From positions 1 to 33,834 of the forward strand of contig DISB01000002.1 in NCBI GenBank assembly GCA_002421685.1: a stretch of DNA of 33,834 nucleotides, in the 5' to 3' direction. Every line of letters starts with the position of its first letter. Within the stretch, counting starts at the first letter, position 1. Of the stretch, positions 14,322-21,970 are shown piece after piece. The stretch is from Bacteroidetes bacterium UBA6221 (GTDB lineage: Bacteria > Bacteroidota > Bacteroidia > Chitinophagales > Chitinophagaceae). A program made the translations under genes and the position numbers. The notes beneath the pieces are model-generated. The model had not been told where the DNA came from, made no database searches, and saw only the letters and a program-made list of their open reading frames with translations.

Positions 14322-15452
14322 ATGAACGAATTTATGGACAGGGAATTTTTAGATAATAGCTTGATGGAATGGAGTATTGCGGCAGGTATATTTCTGGTAA
14401 TATACATTGCTGTACGGATATTTAAATATCTATTGATACGCTACCTGAAGAAAATGGCGGAGCGGACATCAACACAGTTTGATGACTTCCTGATTGAAGT
14501 GGTACGGTCATCTATAGTGCCTATGTTGTATTTCGGTGGCGCATATATAGCCCTGGCCACACTTGACTTTCCCGAACGGGCGATAAATATTATCAAAATA
14601 GCTATGATGGTGATACTTACTTTTTACGTATTACGCATCATTACTTCAGCCATAAAGTTTGGCGTATATAGCTACCTCGACAGGCAGGAAGATAGAGAAG
14701 TGAAGAAAAGACAGGTAAGGGGAATACTCGTGATTGTGAATATAGTGGTCTGGGCTTTGGGCATAGTCTTCCTGCTTGATAATATGGGCCGCGACGTTAC
14801 CGCTATCATAGCAGGGCTGGGTGTTGGTGGTATTGCCGTAGCGCTTGCTGCCCAAACCATCCTGGGGGACCTATTCAGCTATTTCGTTATTTTCTTCGAC
14901 CGGCCATTCGAAATAGGGGACTTCATTATTGTAGATGATAAGATGGGCAATGTAGAATACGTCGGTATTAAAACAACGCGTATTCGTACGTTGAACGGTG
15001 AGATACTTGTAATGTCAAACACCGACCTCACCAATTCCCGCCTGCACAATTATAAACAAATGCAGCGGCGAAGAATAGTATTTAAAATAGGTGTGACCTA
15101 CCAGGCTACCTATGAACAGTTGCAGGCTATACCTGGGTTTATCAAAGATATTATCGATGATGTTGACGGACTTACGCTCGATCGCACAAATTTTTCGGGA
15201 TATGGCGATTCAAGTCTTGATTTTGAAACCGTATATTATGTAGAAACCGATGACTATAACCTGTATATGAATATGCAGGAGCAAGTGTATCTCGCCCTGT
15301 TCAAGAAATTTGCTGAAGAGGGTATATCATTTGCATATCCTACGCGAACACTATTCCTTACTATGGAAAAAGCTGAACAGCTAAATGTCATGACTGCCAC
15401 CCCCGGGATTGGGAATAATGGTGCTGATACTAACGCAGCTAAACAGGCATAG
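14322..15452 (+). CDS. MscS-family mechanosensitive ion channel
   Basis: Opens under membrane tension to release solutes on osmotic downshock. The 376-residue protein has three to four membrane segments: about residues 16-36, 59-80, 88-110 and 132-155, then the pore-lining helix (IAGLGVGGIAVALAAQTILGD, about 163-183) with the Gly/Ala packing typical of MscS TM3. The beta-domain follows (FEIGDFIIVDDKMGNVEYVG, TTRIRTLNGEILVMSN) and then the alpha-beta C-terminal domain. I chose ATG 14322 over an in-frame TTG at 14268. Its 3' end overlaps the convergent cupin gene by 14 bases. Confidence 0.92.
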   Translation: MNEFMDREFLDNSLMEWSIAAGIFLVIYIAVRIFKYLLIRYLKKMAERTSTQFDDFLIEVVRSSIVPMLYFGGAYIALATLDFPERAINIIKIAMMVILTFYVLRIITSAIKFGVYSYLDRQEDREVKKRQVRGILVIVNIVVWALGIVFLLDNMGRDVTAIIAGLGVGGIAVALAAQTILGDLFSYFVIFFDRPFEIGDFIIVDDKMGNVEYVGIKTTRIRTLNGEILVMSNTDLTNSRLHNYKQMQRRRIVFKIGVTYQATYEQLQAIPGFIKDIIDDVDGLTLDRTNFSGYGDSSLDFETVYYVETDDYNLYMNMQEQVYLALFKKFAEEGISFAYPTRTLFLTMEKAEQLNVMTATPGIGNNGADTNAAKQA

Positions 15453-15472
15453 GAGCGTTAGCAAATTTTTTA
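15430..15472 (+). terminator. Candidate terminator of the MscS gene
   Basis: CTAACGC (15430-15436) and GCGTTAG (15455-15461) form a 7-bp stem with an 18-base loop, followed by CAAATTTTTTAT. It straddles the stop codon at 15452 and therefore also lies in the 3' end of the convergent cupin gene. Confidence 0.5.
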
Positions 15473-15981
15473 TGTTTGCCCTGTAGTTTTCCAAAGAATA
15501 ATGTAACCGGGAAAATTACGTTCTTCACAAAAACTGGAATCTCGAGCATATCATATTCTGATTTGTACCTGTTTAGTAAATATGCCGCATCAAAAGCGCC
15601 GGGACGCCCACCATTTTCATGGGTTGATTTATAAATCTCCGACAGAAAATAAATAATAGAATTTGGCGGCGTGGCCCAACCCGTACATCTCAAAAGTTCT
15701 GTACCGTCGTTCCAGAACTTATGTGCTACACCGGCTTTAAACAACACAGTTTCGCCGGGGCCGGCATATTTCTTTTCGCTGCCAAACACCTGGTAGCCCA
15801 TCCGTCCTTCTGTTACTGTCAGGCATTCATCCTGCTTGTAATGTACATGCATGGGTGGCCCGGCTTTGGGTGTCACTTCATTTTCCAATTCCAGTATCTG
15901 TTCGCCCGATGTATTTGTAGCAATCCGTAAAAAAGTGATTTTTTCTCCGTGATTGTTTGAGATAGTTAAAGGCAGTTCCAT
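15439..15981 (-). CDS. Cupin-domain protein
   Basis: A 180-residue cupin. Motif 1 is PPMHVHYKQDECLTVTEGRM with metal ligands His45, His47 and Glu52; motif 2 is AGPGETVLFKAGVAHKFWN with His87. The C-terminal 60 residues are helical with a hydrophobic stretch (PVFVKNVIFPVTLFFG) that might touch the membrane. The reaction is unknown; such small cupins bind metals and act as dioxygenases, isomerases or sensors. I chose ATG 15981, because a start at 16035 would include the operators. It is divergent from the TetR gene, 47 bases apart, and its promoter (-33 and -7) is covered by the two TTGAC-N3-GTCAA operators, so repression by the neighbour is very likely. Confidence 0.85.
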   Translation of the reverse strand: MELPLTISNNHGEKITFLRIATNTSGEQILELENEVTPKAGPPMHVHYKQDECLTVTEGRMGYQVFGSEKKYAGPGETVLFKAGVAHKFWNDGTELLRCTGWATPPNSIIYFLSEIYKSTHENGGRPGAFDAAYLLNRYKSEYDMLEIPVFVKNVIFPVTLFFGKLQGKHKKFANAPMPV

Positions 15982-15990
15982 AATTAACCT

Positions 15991-15998
15991 TATTTTTG
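15991..15998 (+). promoter_or_regulatory. -7 element of the tetR gene
   Basis: TATTTTTG is an exact TAnnTTTG, 30 bases before the ATG at 16029. It overlaps the first operator palindrome by three bases, as expected for autorepression. No good -33 is seen. Confidence 0.55.
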
Positions 15999-16008
15999 AC
16001 GGCGTCAA
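15996..16008. promoter_or_regulatory. TetR operator 1
   Basis: TTGAC-GGC-GTCAA, a perfect 5-bp dyad with 3-base centre (one more pair extends it to 15 bp). It overlaps the -7 elements of both divergent promoters. The identical half-sites recur at 16023-16035. Confidence 0.8.
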
Positions 16009-16036
16009 AGTTAAAAACAATCTTGACAATGTCAAA
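16006..16036 (-). promoter_or_regulatory. Cupin promoter (-33 TTTG, 19 bases, -7 TAACTTTG)
   Basis: On the minus strand TTTG (16036-16033) and TAACTTTG (16013-16006) are separated by exactly 19 bases, the Bacteroidota consensus arrangement. Start of transcription would be about 18 bases before the cupin ATG. Operator 2 covers the -33 box and operator 1 the end of the -7 box. Confidence 0.8.
16023..16035. promoter_or_regulatory. TetR operator 2
   Basis: TTGAC-AAT-GTCAA, with the same half-sites and spacing as operator 1, centred 27 bp away. It includes the tetR start codon (16029-16031) and the -33 box of the cupin promoter. Confidence 0.8.
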
Positions 16037-16676
16037 AGAAAAAGTACCTACCAAAGAAAAAATTATCGCTAAGGCACTGGAATTGTATAATACACATGGC
16101 ATAGAATATGCCGGTGTACGCGAGTTGGCCAAGGAACTGAACATGAAAGGTGGCAACATTACCTATTACTTTCCTACAAAGAACGACCTCATCCGCGAAC
16201 TGACACATAGACTATCAGAAGTAAATGCAGCCCTATTCTCGCGGGAAAAAGAGATCAGCATTTACAATTTCCTGGATATGCACAGGGCAATATATGCTAA
16301 TCAATACCGATACAGAGCTTTGATTATTAGTCTGCCTCTATTGCTGAAGCAGGACCAGGAATTTGCCAGGACCTATGCGGAACGACAAGTCTCTCGTAAG
16401 AAGGCCATTTACCAGGAACTAAAGTCGCTGTTCCTCGCAGGTTATTTCCAGACAGCTAAAGCGCAGGATATGGATACTATTTTACACGCCATTACCATCA
16501 CCAACCGCTTCTGGATATCCGAAGCTACAGTTGATGAAACAATTGAAGACGGGGAAGCAGCGATCAATACTTACCTGCAAAGACTGGCGGGGTTGTTACA
16601 TATTATTGCATCAGACAAAGGGAAAGAAGATATCAGGAAATTTCTGGAAGATCTGTCCAATAAAAAAGCAGGGTAG
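16029..16676 (+). CDS. TetR/AcrR family transcriptional regulator
   Basis: A 215-residue one-component repressor. The N-terminal helix-turn-helix spans about residues 10-55: KEKIIAKALELYNTHGIEYAGVRELAKELNMKGGNITYYFPTK in pieces, with the recognition helix in GGNITYYFP and the TetR-typical YYFPTKNDLIREL after it. The C-terminal ligand domain (about 60-215) is all-helical and unassigned. I chose ATG 16029, which sits inside operator 2; an upstream in-frame ATG at 15996 would coincide with operator 1. The two operators and the divergent cupin gene make it a local autoregulated repressor (inference from sites). Its stop codon lies within the terminator of the convergent hsp20 gene. Confidence 0.92.
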   Translation: MSKEKVPTKEKIIAKALELYNTHGIEYAGVRELAKELNMKGGNITYYFPTKNDLIRELTHRLSEVNAALFSREKEISIYNFLDMHRAIYANQYRYRALIISLPLLLKQDQEFARTYAERQVSRKKAIYQELKSLFLAGYFQTAKAQDMDTILHAITITNRFWISEATVDETIEDGEAAINTYLQRLAGLLHIIASDKGKEDIRKFLEDLSNKKAG

Positions 16677-16685
16677 AAACCCTGC
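16661..16685 (-). terminator. Terminator of hsp20, overlapping the tetR 3' end
   Basis: On the minus strand GCAGGGT (16685-16679), loop TTCT, ACCCTGC (16674-16668) is followed by TTTTTTA. It is a typical intrinsic terminator 42 bases past the hsp20 stop, and it overlaps the last codons and stop of tetR. The + strand has only a weak T content after the stem. Confidence 0.8.
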
Positions 16686-16726
16686 CATCTGTCAACTTAC
16701 TCTATGCTACTTACCTATGAAATACC

Positions 16727-17167
16727 TTATGCTATATCTATTTTCTTTACTGCCGGTGCTGCCGGTTCCACCTTTGGCAATGCGATACTCAATACACCTT
16801 CGGCATATGTCGCCGCTATGTTGGTCGAATCGATCTTATCACTTAATGTAAAACTCCTTTTAAACGAGCGGAACTGGTATTCGTTCCTGATGTATTTTTC
16901 CGTTGTTTCTGCATTGTCTTCTTTCTTTTCAAAAGAGATGGACAGTACATCTTTTTCAACCTGGATATTAAAGTCCTCTTTTTTCAATCCGGGGGCAATG
17001 ACATCTAACTGGTAAGCTTTCCCGGTTTCCCTGATGTTCACGGGGGCGGTTACATTGCTCCAGTTATCATCAAAAAACAGCTTATCCCATTTGTTGGATA
17101 ACATATTATCCATAATGCCGCCGAATGTAGATGGTGTCAACACGAAATTTTTTCTCTGTTTGTACAT
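16727..17167 (-). CDS. Small heat-shock protein, Hsp20/alpha-crystallin family
   Basis: An ATP-independent holdase that keeps unfolded proteins soluble. The 146-residue protein has a short variable N-terminus, then the alpha-crystallin domain from about residue 40: PVNIRETGKAYQLDVIAPGLKKEDFNIQVEKDVLSI, the ERSFGSFKRSF-like segment EYQFRSFKRSFTLS (96-109), and AEGVLSIALPK (121-131). The C-terminal VKKIDIA provides the I-x-I type tail that docks in the neighbouring subunit. It is a single gene; the 370-base upstream gap has several TGTCA sites that may be regulatory. Confidence 0.95.
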   Translation of the reverse strand: MYKQRKNFVLTPSTFGGIMDNMLSNKWDKLFFDDNWSNVTAPVNIRETGKAYQLDVIAPGLKKEDFNIQVEKDVLSISFEKKEDNAETTEKYIRNEYQFRSFKRSFTLSDKIDSTNIAATYAEGVLSIALPKVEPAAPAVKKIDIA

Positions 17168-17248
17168 AATTGTATTTTTTAATATCGATAATCGTTTTAC
17201 AGAAATGATATTACAAAAGCAGTTCCAATCAAATAATAATGCCTAAAT

Positions 17249-17322
17249 GTCACTTTTGAACATTTAACCTGTCATTGTGTCTTTTTTGATTTTTAAATTG
17301 ACAGTTTGAACTGTAAGTGACA
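17249..17322. promoter_or_regulatory. Cluster of TGTCA/TGACA sites upstream of hsp20
   Basis: TGTCACTT (17249-17256) and AAGTGACA (17315-17322) are inverted 8-bp arms. Between them are another TGTCA (about 17270), a TGACA (about 17299) and the palindrome ACAGTT-TG-AACTGT (17301-17314). All lie 80-155 bases upstream of the hsp20 ATG, where a stress regulator could bind. The rest of the 17168-17539 gap holds the terminator at 17467 and AT-rich DNA. Confidence 0.4.
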
Positions 17323-17466
17323 GTATGTTATTGCGTAAATAACTTATGTATTGTTTATTGGAGGCTTAGAGGAATAGGTATGGTATAACAAAAAAAATAA
17401 TTTTCTTTTGCCAAACCTTTTTTAGATATTTGCTATGCTTACGATGGGTTAGTAAGTACAGTCCTA

Positions 17467-17497
17467 TCCCGACTTACCAAGGTGAGTCGGGATTTTT
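17467..17497 (+). terminator. Intrinsic terminator without an assigned upstream gene
   Basis: TCCCGACT (17467-17474) and AGTCGGGA (17485-17492) form an 8-bp stem followed by TTTTTATT. A T-run exists only on the + strand, yet no + strand gene precedes it within 790 bases, so it may end a small RNA. GTAAGT at 17452-17457 can pair with ACTTAC at 17472-17477 as an alternative fold. Confidence 0.7.
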
Positions 17498-17539
17498 ATT
17501 CCCCTTGTGCGCCGCATTAATGCTTAATGAAGAATTATT

Positions 17540-18412
17540 TCAGCTTAATATTTCTTTGAGGTAACTATCAACGTTGCCAAATAAAAACTCCGGGTATTCG
17601 CGGTTGAATTTCATAGTCACGAAGCCTCCTATTAATGGCCTTGCTGCAGGTTGTTTCAGGTCTTCCGTACTCATCGGTATCAAATCATATTCTGCACCGG
17701 GAAAATATTGGAGCACACGTAACGCAAGTTGTACCCTATTTGTATAATCCGTTCCGCCAATGTGATAGATACCAGTTTTATTATCCTTGAGTAAAAGATA
17801 CATGCTGCGTGCAATATCCCATGCATTAGTAGGGCAGGCATACTGGTCGTATGGAAGTTTCAGGGTGAGCTTCTGTTTGTCTTTGCACTGCTGTATTATA
17901 CGCGCTATGAAGTTTTTCCCCCTGGCTTCGTTACCATAAATATTTGTCACGCGTAGCACCAGGGTGCCGGGTATTTCTTTCAATGTATATTGTTCGGCTT
18001 CCAGCTTGTGCCTGCCGTACACACTCAGGGGGTTCACTTCATCTTCTTCGCGGTAGGGTCCGTGCTTACCGTCAAATACATAGTCGGTAGACATGTATAC
18101 AAAACGGGCGTTGCAGTCTTTTGCTACCTGCACCAGGTTGATGGTACTTTGAACCGTCTGACGGTAGCTTTCTCCAGGTTGGAGTTCACAGTTGTCCACA
18201 TGCGTCATCGCCCCGCAGTGCACTATTACATCGGGATTGAAAGCTTTGATATCAAAGTTGCCCGCGTCACCAGGCTCTAGTGTATTATAATAAACTGTGC
18301 CCGGCAACTCATAAGAAAAATAAGAACCCACTACTTCCCAACCCTGCTCCGTAAAATGCTTCAGGCAGTTGCCGCCAACCAATCCTGATGCGCCTGCAAT
18401 AAAAACCTTCAT
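17540..18412 (-). CDS. SDR-family reductase, dTDP-4-dehydrorhamnose reductase (RmlD)-like
   Basis: The 290-residue protein is an extended short-chain dehydrogenase of the RmlD type, which reduces dTDP-4-dehydrorhamnose with NAD(P)H in making dTDP-rhamnose. Visible: the nucleotide-binding GASGLVG (7-13), VIVHCGAMTHVDNCE (62-76), STDYVFDG (108-115), and the catalytic Tyr132 and Lys136 in VYGRHK, then LRVTNIYG and a family-type C-terminal substrate domain. No other rhamnose genes (rmlA, B, C) are nearby, so another NDP-sugar or a different role is possible. It appears monocistronic and starts divergently from the gene at 18532. Confidence 0.82.
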   Translation of the reverse strand: MKVFIAGASGLVGGNCLKHFTEQGWEVVGSYFSYELPGTVYYNTLEPGDAGNFDIKAFNPDVIVHCGAMTHVDNCELQPGESYRQTVQSTINLVQVAKDCNARFVYMSTDYVFDGKHGPYREEDEVNPLSVYGRHKLEAEQYTLKEIPGTLVLRVTNIYGNEARGKNFIARIIQQCKDKQKLTLKLPYDQYACPTNAWDIARSMYLLLKDNKTGIYHIGGTDYTNRVQLALRVLQYFPGAEYDLIPMSTEDLKQPAARPLIGGFVTMKFNREYPEFLFGNVDSYLKEILS

Positions 18413-18531
18413 GCGGCTAAATTAATTAAAAGGACAAATCACCGACAAAAAAATGACATTAGGATAATGATACATAAAATAAACCGTGCGTAGATTCGTT
18501 TATCTATTTACGCCCGTAACAGGTATGTATC

Positions 18532-20754
18532 ATGAAAAACGCCTGGCTTGTAATACCGCTATTGTCTTTTCTCTTAACATATGGCAGCGTACGCGCCAAC
18601 CATATAGCAGGGGGCGAACTTCTGTATAGCCATATTTCGGGCAATACCTATAAAATAAGCTTAACCTTATATGGCGAATGTTCGGGAGAGGCATTTTATC
18701 ACCTGAAGGTGGGACAGCCCCGCATTAAGATATTGAACGAGCATGGAGATTTTTCAACCTTAATATTAAAGGAAGAAATAAATAAACGATTGGAAGTAAC
18801 GAATGTATGCCCGCAGGAAGCAAATAACACCAGTTGCAAAACACCACAGGGAACTGTGCCGGGTATTACCAGGTTTGTTTATTCTGCTATTGTTGACCTG
18901 GAACCTGCAGCTCAATGGCGGCTTTTATTCGCCGGCCAGTTGGATACAACAGGCAAATCGCAAACTGGGTTAAGCACGTTGGTCAGCAATATCAAAAATA
19001 ATACCGGCCTCGACCCACACCTGTATTTGGAGGCGACGCTGAATAATATGGATGGCGTTAACTCCACACCTCAATACACAACAATACCTGTACCTCGCTA
19101 TTGTATTCATCAGCCGCAGTATTACAACCAGGGCGCTGTAGATGCGGATAAGGATGAACTACGTTTTTCGTTGGTGCCCCCTATAGATATTAACGGGATC
19201 AAGACCGTATATATACCACCATATTCCGCCACAGAACCATTTGCTGTACAGCCCGGAACTTTATCATATAGTTCCATTTCGGGGCAGATGGCTTTTGTGC
19301 CCGTGAAAACGGAGGTGGCGTTTGTAGTGAATAAAGTAGAAGAGTACCGCAACGGGAAACTCGTAGGCAGCAGCATGAGGGCGATGACATTTTTTATGGT
19401 AGATGATTGCAACAATGCCGCGCCCTACGGAAATATAGACCCCGCTACAGTAACAGCCGGCATACTGCACGAGAATACCGTGAATCTATGCCAGGGCGCT
19501 GAAAGGATAATCTTTGCCATACCGGCCTATGATAACAACAATGATGATATACAGGTAACACTTTCCAATATCCCGTCGGGAGCTGTAGCGACTGTGCTAA
19601 ATAACGACAGCACATCACCCGTCATCATGTTCGAGTGGGATTTAAGCAATACCGTTCCCGGCAACTATACCTTCTTTGCACAATATAATGATGGCGCCTG
19701 CCCTGTGCCGGGCAATCAAACTATGGCATACACCGTCAGGGTAGCGCGGCCGTTCAGTATCTTTCATGAAGTGATAAAGCCCACCAACTGTATTGGCAAA
19801 CAGGTGATTGATTTTCACCTGGAGGGCGGCATTGTACCGTGCAGGCTGCGGATTATGAATTCATTGAATAACATTATCGCCGAATACACAGACGAGTCAG
19901 GCATAGTAACAGATAGCTTTTTTACAGGATTGTATAAGGTATTGGTATATGCCGGCGACCTGCCCTGCAGTACGACATACGATTTCGAAGTAAGTGATTA
20001 CGGCATTTATCCCTATCCGCCGCAGTTTGAAGATCTGCATCATTGCCTGTACGAGCCGGCCGGACTCCTGGACCCAGAGCCTGCACCCGGTGGAGTAGTG
20101 CAATGGTACGATATGAACGGCGAAAGACTGAGTGACGTCCCTGCATATACTACGGACAGTATTTCGCATTTCCGATGGTTGCTGAACCAGAAAGTGAAAG
20201 TATGTGAGTCTGTGTTTGATACATTCGACGTCTTTATTCATGATTACCCGGACATAAAAATTCAGAACGAAGGCGGCCATGTATGTGTGGGAGATGGCAT
20301 GTACCTGGTGGCGACTGGTGGCGTACGGTACGAGTGGCAGCCATCAGAAAAAATTGAATACTACAACCATGCGCCATATACATATGTATATGGGCCGCAA
20401 ACGTACATTGTAACCGGGTACAGCGAGTATAACTGTAGCGCTACAGACACGCTGGTGTTTGATGATATAGAACAATGCTGTCTCTTCTCTTATCCCAGCG
20501 CCTTTACGCCTAATGGTGATGGGGTCAACGATGGCTGGCACCCAATGACCTATGGAAATGTTGAATCTTATCTGCTGTCGGTGTACAACAGGTGGGGGCA
20601 AAGGATATTCACATCATCCGACCCGAAAGAAAAATGGAACGGGAAATTTTATGGTGAACCCTGCGATATTGGTAGTTATTATTATTTTCTCAAGGCGATA
20701 TGTGTCACCGGGCGGGAAGAGAAAGGAAGTGGTTCCTTCGTCCTGCTCAGGTAA
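18532..20754 (+). CDS. Secreted surface protein with gliding-motility (T9SS) C-terminal domain
   Basis: A 740-residue exported protein with a signal peptide (MKNAWLVIPLLSFLLTYGSVRA). Residues about 23-640 are beta-rich, Cys- and Asn/Gly-rich sequence, including CHU-type segments such as HIAGGELLYSHISGNTYKI near the start. The end (about 648-740) is a type B-like gliding-motility-associated domain: YPSAFTPNGDGVNDGWHP, the SVYNRWGQRIFTS strand, WNGKFYGEPCDIGSYYYFL and a final FVLLR. Such tails direct proteins through the type IX secretion system to the surface or medium, where they serve as adhesins or matrix components. No partner genes are adjacent. Confidence 0.9.
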   Translation: MKNAWLVIPLLSFLLTYGSVRANHIAGGELLYSHISGNTYKISLTLYGECSGEAFYHLKVGQPRIKILNEHGDFSTLILKEEINKRLEVTNVCPQEANNTSCKTPQGTVPGITRFVYSAIVDLEPAAQWRLLFAGQLDTTGKSQTGLSTLVSNIKNNTGLDPHLYLEATLNNMDGVNSTPQYTTIPVPRYCIHQPQYYNQGAVDADKDELRFSLVPPIDINGIKTVYIPPYSATEPFAVQPGTLSYSSISGQMAFVPVKTEVAFVVNKVEEYRNGKLVGSSMRAMTFFMVDDCNNAAPYGNIDPATVTAGILHENTVNLCQGAERIIFAIPAYDNNNDDIQVTLSNIPSGAVATVLNNDSTSPVIMFEWDLSNTVPGNYTFFAQYNDGACPVPGNQTMAYTVRVARPFSIFHEVIKPTNCIGKQVIDFHLEGGIVPCRLRIMNSLNNIIAEYTDESGIVTDSFFTGLYKVLVYAGDLPCSTTYDFEVSDYGIYPYPPQFEDLHHCLYEPAGLLDPEPAPGGVVQWYDMNGERLSDVPAYTTDSISHFRWLLNQKVKVCESVFDTFDVFIHDYPDIKIQNEGGHVCVGDGMYLVATGGVRYEWQPSEKIEYYNHAPYTYVYGPQTYIVTGYSEYNCSATDTLVFDDIEQCCLFSYPSAFTPNGDGVNDGWHPMTYGNVESYLLSVYNRWGQRIFTSSDPKEKWNGKFYGEPCDIGSYYYFLKAICVTGREEKGSGSFVLLR

Positions 20755-20757
20755 TTT

Positions 20758-21867
20758 TTATTCCCATTTGAAGACCCTTCCGGCAATAGCGTATATTAAT
20801 ACAGCCCATATCAGCAACATCATTATGTCCCAGCGCAATTCCCAGAAGCCGGCATCTTCAAAAGCTATTTTACGCAATGCATCGTTCAGGTAGGTTAGCG
20901 GCAATATCCGGCACAAGGGTTGCAGCCAGGATGGGAATACATCTATCGGGAAGAAAGTGCCTGCCAGCAGAAACTGGGGTAGAGTCACCAGGTTCGACAG
21001 GGGTGGTATAGTACTCTGGTTTTTGGCCAGTCCGCTGATGATGAAGCCAAAACCCATAAAAACCAGTATGGCCAATGTGCACAAAGCCATCATCTCCAGG
21101 AAAGTGACAAAGCCATTGACCAATGTATAACCAAATATGAAGTATCCCGCAATGATGATAACACCCGCACCCAACAATTGGAATACAAGGCGCGCTATTC
21201 CTTCTCCCAGCAATATTGCTTCCCTGCGCACAGGTGTGGCAAAGAACCTTTTAAGTACCAGTGTTTCGCGCAGGCTGAAGAATATGAAGGCTGTACCGAA
21301 AATGCTGCCGGCCAGCAAAGAGAAGCCGAGCTGCCCGGGCAATATGAAGTCAATGGTCTTAAACTCCCGTATAGCAGCTACATCTTTTGTGATAGACGCC
21401 AGGTCTTGTGTCCGTTCAGTTACCACAGGGTCTGTATCCTGCAATGCGGTTTTAATGATAGCTTCCAGTTGTGCCAGTTTATCGGTCTGCGAGGTGGCCG
21501 AACGCAGGTGAATGGTGTAGAAGGGCGTTTCTCCTTCCGGTTGCTTTTGTATGTCTACGAGGGCTACAATGTCCCCTTCGCTGAGCAGCTTACCGGTTTG
21601 ACTGGTATCGTCTATGCCCACCCATGTCAGTGCAGCATTTGCTTTCAAAGACTGGTACAGTTGGTCGGATGTATCGCTGCCGGGTGTAATAGCCACACCC
21701 ATTTTGAATTTCATATTGCCGCCCAGGAAACCAAATACCAATATAAACACCATGGGGAAAGCGATACTGAATACAATGGCCGACGGGCTTTTCATCGTAG
21801 CCTCAAGGCTGGCGCGGGTGAGTGCAAATAGTGCCTTTATGTTACTGTATTCCTGCTTTTGCGACAT
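20758..21867 (-). CDS. ABC-2 type transporter permease
   Basis: A 369-residue membrane protein of the ABC-2 family. TM1 is near residues 29-49 (SAIVFSIAFPMVFILVFGFLGG), followed by a large extracytoplasmic domain (about 50-175), then five helices between about 180 and 366, with LPLTYLNDALRKIAF near the end. Such permeases export drugs, lipids or polysaccharides together with an ATPase subunit. No ATPase gene is adjacent on either side, so the partner is encoded elsewhere. It ends 3 bases from the convergent gene at 18532-20754. Confidence 0.9.
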   Translation of the reverse strand: MSQKQEYSNIKALFALTRASLEATMKSPSAIVFSIAFPMVFILVFGFLGGNMKFKMGVAITPGSDTSDQLYQSLKANAALTWVGIDDTSQTGKLLSEGDIVALVDIQKQPEGETPFYTIHLRSATSQTDKLAQLEAIIKTALQDTDPVVTERTQDLASITKDVAAIREFKTIDFILPGQLGFSLLAGSIFGTAFIFFSLRETLVLKRFFATPVRREAILLGEGIARLVFQLLGAGVIIIAGYFIFGYTLVNGFVTFLEMMALCTLAILVFMGFGFIISGLAKNQSTIPPLSNLVTLPQFLLAGTFFPIDVFPSWLQPLCRILPLTYLNDALRKIAFEDAGFWELRWDIMMLLIWAVLIYAIAGRVFKWE

Positions 21868-21875
21868 ATAGGGGG

Positions 21876-21883
21876 CAAAGTTA
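21876..21883 (-). promoter_or_regulatory. -7 element of the ABC-2 permease gene
   Basis: Minus strand reads TAACTTTG, an exact TAnnTTTG, 8 bases upstream of the ATG at 21867. This predicts a very short leader. No -33 TTTG at the expected place. Confidence 0.45.
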
Positions 21884-21970
21884 ATTAACCAATGCCAAGT
21901 TTATGTCTTGTTAAAAAATATAGACATATTATATGCGGGTGCAGGTAATGGCTTAACTTAGACCCTCTGT

